Shown here: positions 11,402 to 23,000 of the stretch, in pieces
Numbering within the stretch: position 1 is the first letter of the stretch
Layout: each line of letters opens with the position of its first letter
Source: Carnegiea gigantea
Taxonomy: Eukaryota > Streptophyta > Magnoliopsida > Caryophyllales > Cactaceae
Direction: 5' to 3'
NCBI GenBank assembly: GCA_029747015.1
Contig: JAKOGI010000428.1
Location: 129,501 to 193,500 of the forward strand
Length of the DNA: 64,000 bases
Translations under genes and position numbers: made by a program
Notes under the pieces: generated by a model
The model's input: the letters and a program-made list of their open reading frames with translations, nothing else
Databases searched by the model: none
What the model was told of the DNA's origin: nothing

Positions 11402-14400
11402 TCATGGCTTCTTGGAAATGTCAGCATCCTCAGTCTTCGCGAATCTTCCACGTATCCTCGGTTGACTGTCAGCCAGAGCCTTCCTGCAAGCATACTGAAA
11501 GTAGATGCCCAGAATAAGACCAGTGACTGATAGTTGGAACAAACAAGTACAGAAATCTAACTTTGCCCAACTTCCTTGAATGCCAGTACAAGAGAGCTCC
11601 TTTTCATATGTGAAAAAGAAAGAAATGGATTCCAATCATTTATTCCATGTCAGATGCCCCATTTGGAATATACTAAATCAAAATGCTTCAACTTGTCCCA
11701 AACCCTGCAAAACTGGGTCCCATATTGGAAGTAGTAGTTGTCATTGTTGTTGTTGAAAATGCCGCAACTTAGAGCAGAAGGCAACAAATGCTTTCTAAAT
11801 CTCAGGTAACACAAAAATAACTATCTGGATAAGGCTATGTACATCTACCCTCTTCCAAGTTCCAACTAAACTACTCTGCAACACCACACATCGGCGAGGA
11901 TTGGAGATATTGATTCAGTTTTGTTTGGAAAAGCATTCAGATCAGTAATCATAAGAATTGAGTCTCATGGATGTAAGCAAATATTAGGAGAAAAACTCTC
12001 TTTTTTCTTCCTTTTAAGATAGAAAATCCAATATTAAGTAATAATGGAAATAATGTCAGGAAGCTTTCCATGAATATGCTCTCACTTTGATTTTCCTCCC
12101 AAAGTTCCTTCTTAACTTCTTGTTTCTGTATCTGGAAAGTTTCTGCAAGCGATCTTCGGTAGTGCAGTTACCAATCACTAATGGTCGCTGCAGAGTGTGG
12201 ATGCGGCTTATGTTACCATTACCCAGAGCCTGTCATTTAAAAAATTAAAAGCAGTCCAGTTAATGACCAAGCAAAATGCTAATTGATCGAAGCAGAACAT
12301 GATCCACTAAACAGATTAACTGCCTGCCAGGATTTTTAATCCAGTTTCACTCAAGTTTCCACTTTCAAGCAAATGTAAGGAGAATCAAGCTAATAATCAG
12401 GTGAAATGGATGGCTTATGGGATGTAGTCCTAGCTTCATTCAGTTGATAGCTCAATTTTAAAGAGTCAAGAAATAAGAGCAGATAACTCCTCCAAAAAAA
12501 AAAATCGAGAAATAAGAGCAAATAAGAACTTGGTAGATACTTTTCTAACCTTTATGTCTCCTTCACTGAATGCCCTTCTCATTCCATGAGTACCATCAAA
12601 ATCCAGTTCAGGAAAATCCAAGAAATGTGGCCCCACTGTAGCACCATTCACCCATTCCATGGAGCTCAAAGACCCTGATCTTCCACATTTTGTAAACAGG
12701 GAATCACATACCAATTTGTTTTCTTCACTTTGAACTTCACTTGTCATAACCGGTGGAATCTTGGCATCAGAGATATCCGAGACCGCTGTTTCTCCTGATG
12801 TTTTCTCTGAGAGTTCTCTTGTGCATCCATCAAAAGCATCGCTCAAAAGCGGCTCATTTTGCAGTAACTCCATGTCACCAACTGTAAGAACTGGAGGCGG
12901 CAAGATATTGTCCCCACTAGACATCATTGCAAGAGCTGCTTCCATGGGATCAAGGCCTACAATTTCTTCCTCAATTATGGGTTGAGGTGCTTTGAAAAGA
13001 TCCCCTTCACCCCCCAAGTCATAGTCTGAGATGGTAGAGGCTGAAATGACACTGTCCTACATTTAAAAATATAAGAAGCAAATTACAATGCTGTTATAAG
13101 AACAAGTTGCAATGCTCTGAATGTATATTTCTCATACTGGGCAATATCCTTGAATCCTTGATGGGAAACCATATGCTCAAGGTTGCTGTATTCATTCAAT
13201 AGGCAAACCCCTCCACTGTAAGAAACTGCTATTGTTTCGGGGGAATGACAAAGTCAAAGATGATTGTGCCATAGAACTATGAAAAGATAGGCCCAGTATC
13301 TAGCAAATAAACTGCTGCTTCAATGGGACTAATATAAGGCATAAGAAGTAACCGTGTAAGTGAATTTCAAGCATGAAATTATTCAGGACCTCCGAAAGGT
13401 AACTTATATGATGCCTACCCAACACCCATACATGTGTCGGGCACTTGGACATGAACACAAACACAGGACAGTTAAGGCTAGGCTATAACCTCACAAAAGT
13501 CCTTGAAACCACATGTGTCTGAACTTGGACACATATTCATGTCAAACACTAGTATACAAGTCCAGGTACCTAGGCTTTCTGGGAATCCGCAGGGGTACGC
13601 ACTCTGCAGTCCCACTATTTAGTATCTCAATTAAAGCTATCGCACATATATCACAAGATTTAAGATTTCACACCAAATAAGCAGCAACACCTGGATCTAT
13701 AGATTTTCAGATGGGGACAACCCGAACATCTTCAGTTAATATGAGAAGATGAAGTGATGAATACAGTTCACAGTTAACAAACAATGGAGTCCACATCACC
13801 AACAAAGCCCTAGTTCTACATTCTAAGTCTAGTACCATACATGTCAATCATCAATTGTCAATGCAAAAAAAGATTACTTATTTTGCCCATTATATATTTT
13901 TAGTGCACATGGAAAAGCATATGCCCATTAGAGACCAAAAATTACAAAAAGCCAATCATATTGTCTGTTAATTCAACACTAAGGAACTTCTAAACTAGCA
14001 ACAATAACAAGCATCGGCTCAACTTTTTCAGCAACTTCTGTTAACCGCAACGGGGTCAATCACATTCTGTCCTACCTAATTTTTAAAAACATTAAACCTA
14101 AGAGCTTTTACTTTGGCCATCACTTTGTCACGTAATTTATCCTACTAATTCACATCTTGGGAAAGTTACCAGGAACAAACTAATGCAATAACTTGAACCA
14201 AAAATGCTATGAAAATACAAAATCTGCACAAACTATTGAGAAAGTTGCTCTACCAGAAAATCCAACTTGCTTTTCTCCACAGTGCAAAGATAGACTACAT
14301 CCCTTTGAAAGGAGTGCCTTAGCTCAACTCCACTTTTCCCAAATTTGGCTACCTCACAAAACCATAAGCCATGAAAATCTTAAATAAGTCTCCAACTTTT

Positions 14401-15212
14401 CTTTGAAACTTTTCTTTGAATATAACACTGTTCCCTTTGTTTTAGTTAGGTAAAAAGCAACACTAAACAAGACCCTTTCATGCAAAAGTGAATTAAGCAC
14501 ACTCTAGATGTGACTTGAAATCAATAATATACTTTCTTACTGGAATTTAGACCCCGAATTAAACTTATTTGCATCTAAGTGATCTAAACAGTTCTTTGAT
14601 GGCTTAAATTGATTCCAAATATCTCAACCCCTACAAGGGAATTTAAAATTTTTGGTTACAAAAATCAAACTTTCATCAAAACTGGACTAACAGCAATCAG
14701 AACCTCCAATCACAGATCATACAGGGAGAAAATGACAGATTAATCAAGATATCATCATTAGGATACTAAACACCCCAAAAATGAACACCAGCTCAATCAG
14801 GACTCAAATTCGAGTTGGGAGAAGTAAAGAAAGTAAAATTGGAGTTGCCCACCAAAGCATTTTCAATTTTCAGCTTTGCAATCCCCAGAAAAAGTGCAAA
14901 AACCATCCTTTTGCAGCAGATTAACTCCAAGATAACAATAACCTCTTTCACCACAACAATCCCAAAACCCAAACAGGATGACAACTTCAAAAAGGTCTTA
15001 AGCATGAAGAGAAAAAGGGTTAATTTAACTCTATAGAGGGCACAAAAGTTTGCAATTTGAGAGAACAAAATCTTGAAATTTCAGCTAAAAGATGAAGAAA
15101 AGGGTACCAGTGACGAGGTGGGTTTCTGAGAGTAACAGAGCTCCTCTAGTTCTTGAACTTCTTGAGAGAAGTTCCTGAAATATGGAAACATTAGACTACC
15201 ATCTGCATACAT
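11402..15212 (-). CDS. CCT-motif family protein, At5g53420/At4g27900 type
   Basis: Four exons: 15212-15108, 13056-12550, 12229-12086, 11494-11402, giving 282 residues with phase 0 at every junction. The start MYADGSLMFPYF and the block DYDLGGEGDLFKAP fit the Arabidopsis At5g53420/At4g27900 group, about 265 residues long. The CCT domain is residues about 229-272: RYRNKKLRRNFGRKIK in exon 3, then YACRKALADSQPRIRGRFAK in exon 4. The intron falls between KIK and YACRK. CCT domains act in nuclear import, DNA binding and contact with NF-Y subunits; this small protein has no B-box or response-regulator domain. The middle is acidic and Ser-rich with no other domain I recognise. The first intron is 2 kb. 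Its exact function is not set by the sequence. Confidence 0.92.
13057..15107 (-). other. Large first intron of the CCT-motif gene
   Basis: A 2,051-bp intron with no exon that I could fit in phase. At 13414-13570 it carries a stretch rich in ACATGTGT and CTTGGACA words, partly self-complementary, which looks like an old dispersed repeat. The frames at 14193-14387 and 14793-15068 have no family signal. Confidence 0.6.
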
Positions 15213-15360
15213 TTTTGCTTGCTCTAATCTTTGAGTCCTTATATATAACACCCCCCCCAAAAAAAACACACACACCAACCCCCTAAAAAAAACAGGAGAA
15301 AATTGAGCTTGGTGGGTGACGAAAGAGGAGGGACTATAGAGAAACAAACAGTGATGAGAC

Positions 15361-15382
15361 AGAGAGAGAGAGAGAGAGAGAG
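15361..15382. repeat. (GA)n upstream of the CCT-motif gene
   Basis: A GA run about 150 bases upstream of the start codon, reading CT in the gene's direction, probably within or next to the 5' leader. Confidence 0.65.
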
Positions 15383-15639
15383 CTACAGCAGGGTTTTGAT
15401 GTTGAAAGAGAATCTGAATGGGATCGTTCCTTCTTCCAAGGGAGGCGAGGATGGCAAGAGAGACGCCAATTTATAGTAAAAGACAAACCTTGAATGTCTT
15501 TTACCGTGAATGGTGGTGCCGGTGCACTGAATGAAATGGGGGCTCACTGGCTCACAAAGAGGATCTTTCCACAGTTGCCGATAAATGGCAAGTTCAGAGC
15601 ATCTTTCAAATCCGAGTTGTGTATTTTGGAATTTCATCT

Positions 15640-17324
15640 TATTATATAAATAAAAATTTGAATTTCTTGAATTTTTATTTCTTCACTTCTTTAATTTACA
15701 TTTATTATAGAATTAAGTTAATAATATATAACTTTTTTTTAACTATCCAAAAAGTATAGCACAAGAACACAACAAAATTGACTCGCTGGCCAGCACAACA
15801 ATCTGTTCTGACTTAAGTGTCATACAAATCGATCAATACGCTGCAAATGAAAGCGTGGAATGCTGGGGCTCGCATATGGATCGCATTTTTTAGGCTGTGT
15901 TTGCTCTCATAGTCTATTTATCTAATCATTAGGAGTTAAATTGTTAAACTAATTTTATTACTAGTGGTAAAATTATTTAATTATTGATGATAAAAAAATT
16001 TGCTAAGCAAATTCTTAGCCACTGAATAGATAGATTGTAAGATTGAAATTTTCGCTTCAATTTTCTGATTGCCTAGAAGGGCAAGAGAAACATCTTGTTG
16101 TTTCGTCAACTACAACTGAGGTTTACCATTATGGATCTAGTCTTCTATTAACAATAAATAATTCCCAATCATTGAGATTTTATAACACATATCAAAGAGC
16201 CCTTATCGATTAGTACTACTGAAAAGAAACCAACGTAAATTATCTTGATTCAAAAACTAAAGTACTTGCTTTCAATAATACAATACTACCTGATAAAGAC
16301 AACGAAATAATATGTCGACATTAGAGGAATTTAAATTTGTGGTGGCACTGGCCGCAAAAAACTAGTGATAGGACTTTATCCAAACAATGTTTAATTATTG
16401 TATAACCAGGATGATAATTTTAAGTCCAATTCAGGATAATAATTTTGAGTCTATCACCAACAATAGAAGATTAAGAATCGTATTGTAAATATTATTAATT
16501 TTGGTTATGTGTTTGAAAAATATAAAGACTACCTTACAAAAAATCACTTTTACACGATTATTTTATTCAAAACTTAGCATGTTCATATGTAGCACCAATC
16601 TTAAAGCTAGAGAAATAAGAGAGTTAAGCACCCTTATATCTTAATTGTCTACGTAAGATATGACAAGATGAATAACTGAGACATATATTTTCCATTATAT
16701 AGCTTAATTTATTCGGATATTGATTTATGCGTGTTGAAGGTAAATGAATAATAACTTTTTTGATCTAATAATATAAATTGGCTATCTCTTAGATCATCAT
16801 TATAGAAAGTTAAACGAAAATTAATAGTCCCTAAAATTCGAATTAATAAGGTCAAAGATATAACTTAAGACTAATCGACCATGATAATTGAGATAATTGG
16901 CTCCAAATTATGTACTTGGTACTTAAAACAGGGATTGTACGAGCGTGATTATATTCCATGGTGAGTTGACTCAGTTCTTCCCCCAACACAGAGTGCCTTC
17001 ACGCGACAACGAGGCGCGTAGGACAATGCTCAATGAATGTGGACGAGTATTTGACCCCCTTTCTTTTGTTTTGCTCCTTCCAAAAAATTTACGGGCTTTC
17101 CTTGGGCCTCTCTCTTTCAATTGTCACATGAAAGGGGCAAGACTTCCCTCGCCTTGTTTTTTTTTTTAATTTTATTTTATAAATTAATAGTAATTCAACT
17201 GCGATCAATATAAGATAATATCTTTATAGTCTTTATGTTCCAGTATTAACATATCGCTTATAACTTTTTACTGCTCTTAACTTGTCTGCGCCTGTCATTA
17301 TTATATCTTACAATCTCAAACTAT
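15640..17324. other. AT-rich intergenic DNA
   Basis: No gene seen. The sequence is AT-rich with frequent stops in all frames and has no recognisable domain or repeat boundary. Confidence 0.6.
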
Positions 17325-17620
17325 TTGATGTCCTGATCTTTTCGTTGGTAAATCTCAATTTAACAACTTCAACCAATCTTAACCCACTGTAACTAATTTC
17401 AACCAAATTTCGACTATTTTAACCAACTTTTACTTATCATACAAAAAAAATTTTAACCTGCTTCAACCCACTTCAATCCACTTCAACCAATTTCAATCAA
17501 TTTCAACCCACTTCAACAAAAAAGTACCCACTTTAACCTACTTCAACTCACTTTTACCAATTTCAGCCAACTTTACTCATTTACCAACCTACATTTTCCA
17601 ACGAAAAGTACATGCCCTAA
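17325..17620 (-). mobile_element. MITE with TTGAAG-type internal tandem repeat, copy A
   Basis: The ends are inverted: GATCTTTTCGTTGGTAAA on the left and CCAACGAAAAGTACATGCCC on the right. The body is a degenerate tandem run of CTTCAACCAA/CACTTCAACC units. Ends and body match the copies at 30663, 32406 and 51312, in the opposite direction to the first two. The left tip is decayed and no clean target duplication remains. Confidence 0.7.
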
Positions 17621-18176
17621 CTCCTTACAGTTTAATTTTAATTATTGAAACGAATGGACTCTTTGTTTTGTACTAATGTTGGCAGATTTGGTTAATCTTT
17701 TAGCTTTGACGACCATTTTTGGTGGGCAGGTTAGAATAGCTTTGGCAAGAAGATTAGAAAAACTTGGGTTACTCAAAGTTTATTTATAATGTTAATTAAT
17801 AGCAGGCAACATCAAGATGTTGGGGTCCTCCTCTTGGCCTTGGGCGGTGACAAACACAGTTCGTACAGATAGGCCCCACACCAAGATTTGGTGTGATTAG
17901 GTCCTAATTACAGTGCTTAGTATAATTGTTGTGCTTTAGACTCTATTAATGATAGATGTGATACTTAGCTAGCTACTAGCCACGTACTCTTCGTAGCACG
18001 TTGGATCATCGCGTGCGTCATGCAAATAAATTTTTGTGTTGAAATACTTTTTCAATGCGGCATCAGAGTCTTTCTACATGGAAGGATTTGGCTTCGAATT
18101 TAAATATTAGTTATTCTAATGTTGAATTATTGTATAAGATAATTAGGAATTTTTGGACATTTAATATGCTCAAAAT

Positions 18177-18395
18177 TAGAGTTGGAAAATGAGTCGGTTC
18201 AAATCGATTCATTTAATAAACAAGTCAATTTCATCTCAACCTTGAAAATAACATAGTTTTACTCAAAATTTTAAAAAATAACATATTTCATACTAAACAG
18301 TCAAACCGTATCAGTTTCGGGTCGTAATCATTTCAGCCCATGTTTATCTTAATAGTTTCAGTTCGTAAAGTATTATCGTATCAAGTCATACAAAA
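18177..18395 (+). mobile_element. Degenerate TAGAGTTG-type element, copy 1
   Basis: It begins TAGAGTTGG and shares words (CGGTTCAAAT, ATTTAATAAACAAG, TTACTCAAAATTTTA) in the same order with the better copy at 49952-50241. The right end has lost its inverted repeat. Confidence 0.4.
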
Positions 18396-18878
18396 AGAAG
18401 AACATATTCAAATAAAAAAAGAAGGTTTGAATTTTGTGAAAAAGCTATTACAAATTGTGCTTATGAAGTTTGGTTCTCTCTACAGTGATGTTAAACTAGA
18501 AAATCTAACTTTGGGAAGTATCCAATTTATACATTTTTTATATTTTATAATATAAGATAATGGAGGATTAGTAATTTAGTACTACCCTTATCATTCGTAC
18601 TTTATATTTTTTATTTATTATCTAATTGTGGGTGTAGGCTTGATTGTCAACATATACTAGTGACTTTGGAATAAGTCGTCATGAAATATGTAATAAATTG
18701 TCCATACCTAAAAGGAAAATATTACTCATTGAGGCAAACAATGGTACCTAACTTATCCAAAATATTTGGGAATGAAAATAAAATAATTTTACTGAGTAAG
18801 ACAATTAGAATAAAATATATATATAGCAGTAAGAGGAAAAAAGAAAAAAAAAGGAAGAATATGTGAGTGAGGTAACTT

Positions 18879-19575
18879 TAGGGCTGGCAGTGGGGCGGGT
18901 ACGGGGCGGATTTTGCTGTACTCTCACCCATACCCATTTAAAAAATCAGTACCCATACTCATACCCATGCCCACCAAGTATTATAAAGCCATACCCATAT
19001 CCATACCCACCGGATATTGCGAATATTGCGGGTTTTATTCGGTACATACTACATATATATAAAAAAATCAAATCCATTTCATACCCATATTCAACCAAAG
19101 AAGAAAACACACTACATTCATACTAAACTTTCGAGTTCCAACAATACATCATGATCATAAGACTATGAGACTATGATAGTCTTAGAACATCCAAAAGTAG
19201 AAGTTTCCAAATACGTAATCTAAACAAGATCGCCAACTTCCCATGACATGACAACATTCTAAAAACATAGCAAATAGTTCAAAGTTCAAACCAATCACAA
19301 ACTTAGTTCACAGTTCACAACAGTTAGAATTCTAAATGAAATTACAAAGAGTCAAAGACAATAGGTGATTAATGGGTATGGGTTTTAAACGGGGCGGGTA
19401 TTAGTAACATAGGTATGGAGCAGGTACGGGGCGGGTGGAGCCTATACCCATACCTACACCCATTTAGCAATGCCCACCCCATATCCATTTTTCAAAAAAA
19501 TTTCATACCCATACCCATACCCATCGGAGCAGATTTTACGGATTTTAAGCGGATACGGATTTTATTGCCAGCCTA
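18879..19575. mobile_element. 697-bp hAT-like non-autonomous element with 8-bp target duplication
   Basis: The left end is TAGGGCTGGCAGTGGGGCGG and the right end is TTATTGCCAGCCTA, so the outermost 10-11 bases are inverted repeats. An exact 8-bp duplication, GGTAACTT, lies at 18871-18878 and 19576-19583. An 8-bp duplication with short inverted ends is the hAT signature. The interior has GGGGCGGGTACGG-type words near the ends and CCATACCCATAC runs pointing inward, and codes for no transposase that I can see. Confidence 0.85.
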
Positions 19576-19583
19576 GGTAACTT

Positions 19584-22033
19584 GCAATTGAATGAAAGTA
19601 TGTTCAAATTCTCTTTCAATTGTGGTCGGGCCTTTGACCCTTCCACATTTGCAATTTGGATTTTTTGTTGTTGTGTCTCAAAACCAACTCCTATCTTTAT
19701 CTCTCAAAAGCAAGGCACAAATTGTAAAGGATGGTCCATCATGCATTGAACAAGCAGAATAGATGAAAATGCAACAAGATGTTATATTTTTACTTTTAGA
19801 CTTCGGATTAATGTATATAACTAGAAGGCGCAATATTAATTTAGATGTCAGTTAATTTAATTGGTAAATTTTTTTGAGCTATTATGAGAAAGTTGAACGT
19901 GATTTCTTTTTATATGAGTCTTTATTCTTCTGTTTAAATTTAAAAATATCCTTGTATCTTGGTATAAATGAAACCATTAAGTGCAACTTTTTGTAAATGT
20001 ATTTATGATTTGATAGATTAGTCGAATGGTCTTTTGAATTTTAATAATCTCAACTCTAGATGGTTTGGAAACCAGTAATCTGACCTTAAGAAATAGACCC
20101 CAATGCTCCGAACTTTCAGCCTTTTTGCTCACAATAATCGGTTCTTTAGAAAATTAGCCAATAGTAGATGAAAACACCGAGGTTTGAAAGTGTCATAACT
20201 CAAAAAATTTATAACTCATAGTCTCATACCCCATATTTAACTCAATATTTGTTAAATCTCTAGTTGTAAAAGTTGTGAGCACCCCATTTATCAATTGAAT
20301 TAATTTCCTCCTTTTTGAAGATACCCCCCCAAAAAAAAACCTTGCTTACCTAGGAATCAAGTGAAAGAAGAGTCATATCACATTAGAAGACAAACAAACC
20401 CATTTCCCTTCTTTTTGTGATAATCAGGTCGAAGAACAAAGTGATTAAGCAGATAATGGCCTAAGAAAAGTTGGAACAAACTACAAAGTGATTAAGCATG
20501 ATTTAACGTCTTTACGGTTAACGGAGGACATGACTCAGGATAGGAGTTCGTAGCGGTTGAGGATTAAAGTTTTGGACTATATATAGCTAGCTTGTTGGTT
20601 TGGCTTGGTAGTTGAATGATGGAGCTTGTTGTTTAGTACTGATTGGGCTATTTTTTTCTAAATTGCGTTTACAGTATTTTTGATATTTTTGTGTGCTGGT
20701 ATTACCCTCTACTCAACAAAGTTATTAGCACACCGACGTCTACTGGCTAAGGTAAGGTCCCTACCTCCATATCATGTTCTTTTTGGCTTTTACAGAGTTC
20801 TGAGCACTTCCTTCTATTATAATTTGTTTATCCAAATTATAGCTTTATTATAATCATATTTTTGTATATGTCTATTGGGATCAACCTCTGTAAGGGTAAA
20901 AATACCTGAATAGGTAAAGTTGCCTACATCTTAATCTCCACAGACTCCGCAAAAGTAGGATCTATATTAAGAGTTACTCCTGCTATTAGGTCGAAGAACA
21001 ACATAACCCAATTTCATGCCGTGCAAATGCAAGCATAAAATTAAAAATATATCCAATTGTCCATGTCCCACTTGAAAATTGAGATGAATTGAATTTTGCC
21101 CATTTTTGCTTTGTGCATTATGTCTATTATTTTCAAGTATTTGTTCTTCTCACACTTGAGAGGATTATTGAGCATTTTTATCACGTAACTTTCCGCACTA
21201 ATTGCCACAATGTCAAATCAATGGCAAATTTAAGTGATTAATCCAGTTTTGGAGTGGGAAAATACCAATCTGATTCCTTTAATTTATGCGCATGAGAATG
21301 AAACTCGCAAGTTGATGTGGCGGCTAATGTCGGAGAAAATACCAATTTAATTCTTTTTTTGACTACTCCTTTGTGTTGGTATAAAGTTTTGAATTTTCAG
21401 ACTGCTGTGTTTTCCTTTGTCTTGTTTTGGTTTTCAGAGGCAAAAATTTTTATTCTTTTTCCACCATACTTTCTGTATGGCTTTAATTACACGTATAAGA
21501 AAAAAGAATCTTATCTCCAATATCATCCATCATTCCAACTTTATGGAGCTTCTTGTCGAAATTTAGAATCAACAACAGCAAGATTTGATGCTTAGCTACT
21601 TCGAAATCTCTCGATATAGAAACAATTTCTTTAACGTACCGACATAGTTTATCCTTCCCCATCGTAATTTTCCATTTTATTAGACTCTTATTACTGTTGA
21701 TCCAACAAGTACATGATTTTTTACAAAGGTTTTTTAAGTTTATATCCGTAAGCTGGAGGTAATGTGTGTGAGAAACGATTTGCAACGATTTCACGTTCAC
21801 AAATTCGGACGAGTAGTGACTCAGATGAATTGCTTCTTGTTAAGTACTTAGGCAAGGATATAAAAGTCCAATCGCTTCATTTTTAGACGTAATGTTAAGC
21901 TGTGACCTACAAGTCGTCAGTTTTAAAATAGTTTCAAGGCAATTGTAAGAAAGTATAAAGAACTATGAACATTAAAGATAATGATCCCCTATGCCTAGGG
22001 AATTTCAAAAGTCCAATAGACAAAGAAATCTTA
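19584..22033. other. Intergenic DNA with a decayed SINE-like remnant
   Basis: No gene seen. Around 20880-20985 a string containing CAGACTCCGCAAAAGTAGGA resembles the 3' part of the TTG-tailed SINE-like copy in the MADS intron at 62765-62889. A C7-A9 tract lies near 20324. The open frames at 21317-21595 and 21483-21800 show no domain. Confidence 0.5.
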
Positions 22034-22545
22034 GGGGCTGTTTGGTGAGCAATTCTGGGTTGGGGATTTGAATCCCCAGGTTTCAAGTTCCACTCTTCAG
22101 TATTTGGTGAGAAATTTAGGGAATGGAACTTGATACCTAGGGATATCAAGTCCCCCCCCAAAACCCCTGAAACTTGAACCCCCCCATCATGGAGGGGGAT
22201 CAAGTCCCAATCCCCCAAGGGTTCAACTGCAGAGAGAGATAGTTAGAGAGGGGGGAATGACAGCAGCACCACCGTCAAGACCATCCGTCGGAGTCGACCA
22301 TCGGGGGAGAATGTTGTCGGAGAAGGGGTCGCCGGCGATAGACAGTCACCAGATCTGACGAAAAGTCACCGGAAGCTATGGAGCCTCCATGGTTTTGCTT
22401 TGGGAAGAAGAGGAGGTGGTAAAAAGACGATTCCATTCCATAATTCTCACCAAACAATTGAGTTTAAGATTCAAGTCCCACCTCTTATCCCTCAGGTATC
22501 AAGTCCCTATTCCATTCCATTTCTTTTTTCTCCCCAATCGGGCCC
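22034..22545. mobile_element. About 510-bp Tourist/PIF-Harbinger-like MITE
   Basis: The ends are imperfect inverted repeats: GGGGCTGTTTGGTGAG on the left, and on the right the reverse complement GGGCCCGATTGGGGAG. The flanks are TTA and TAA, near the TWA target of PIF/Harbinger elements but not identical. Subterminal copies of ATTCCATTCC and TCAAGTCCC words mirror each other. The open frames here (for example 22389-22778) run across element DNA. Confidence 0.6.
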
Positions 22546-23000
22546 TAAACAAGGCACATGTCCCCTGCCCTACGAATAGGACATTAGGCAGAATGGGTGT
22601 TCAAGGATACGGAAATGTCATCTCAAATATCTCAGAACTAATCCTCCATGGCCACCCAGCTATGAACCCACAGTCCACCCCAAAACAAGACAGTGATGCC
22701 AAGAGAAATGGATCCAACAAACAGTCTCACCCAACAAATGTAGAAGTGTCTTTTAACAATAGCTTAGCGACATTGTAGCATGAGGACTCCGACCATTCAA
22801 GTCACTAGTATCGAAAGCAAACCAAGTATATCCTCACTACATACTGAAACTACTATCAAGAACGTTCTAAGGCAAAAAGGTCTCTCGCTCGCTTCATTTC
22901 TCTCTCTCTTCTAAGGTAAAAATCTTCATTTTTGTCTCGAGGTTACACCAAAAAAACCATCCATGCACAATCCACTTCCAGTCTTCCACCTCTTGCACAT

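Noticed and set aside
18863..19126. 87-codon frame rich in YPYPYP
   Set aside because: It runs across the hAT-like element's CCATAC repeats.
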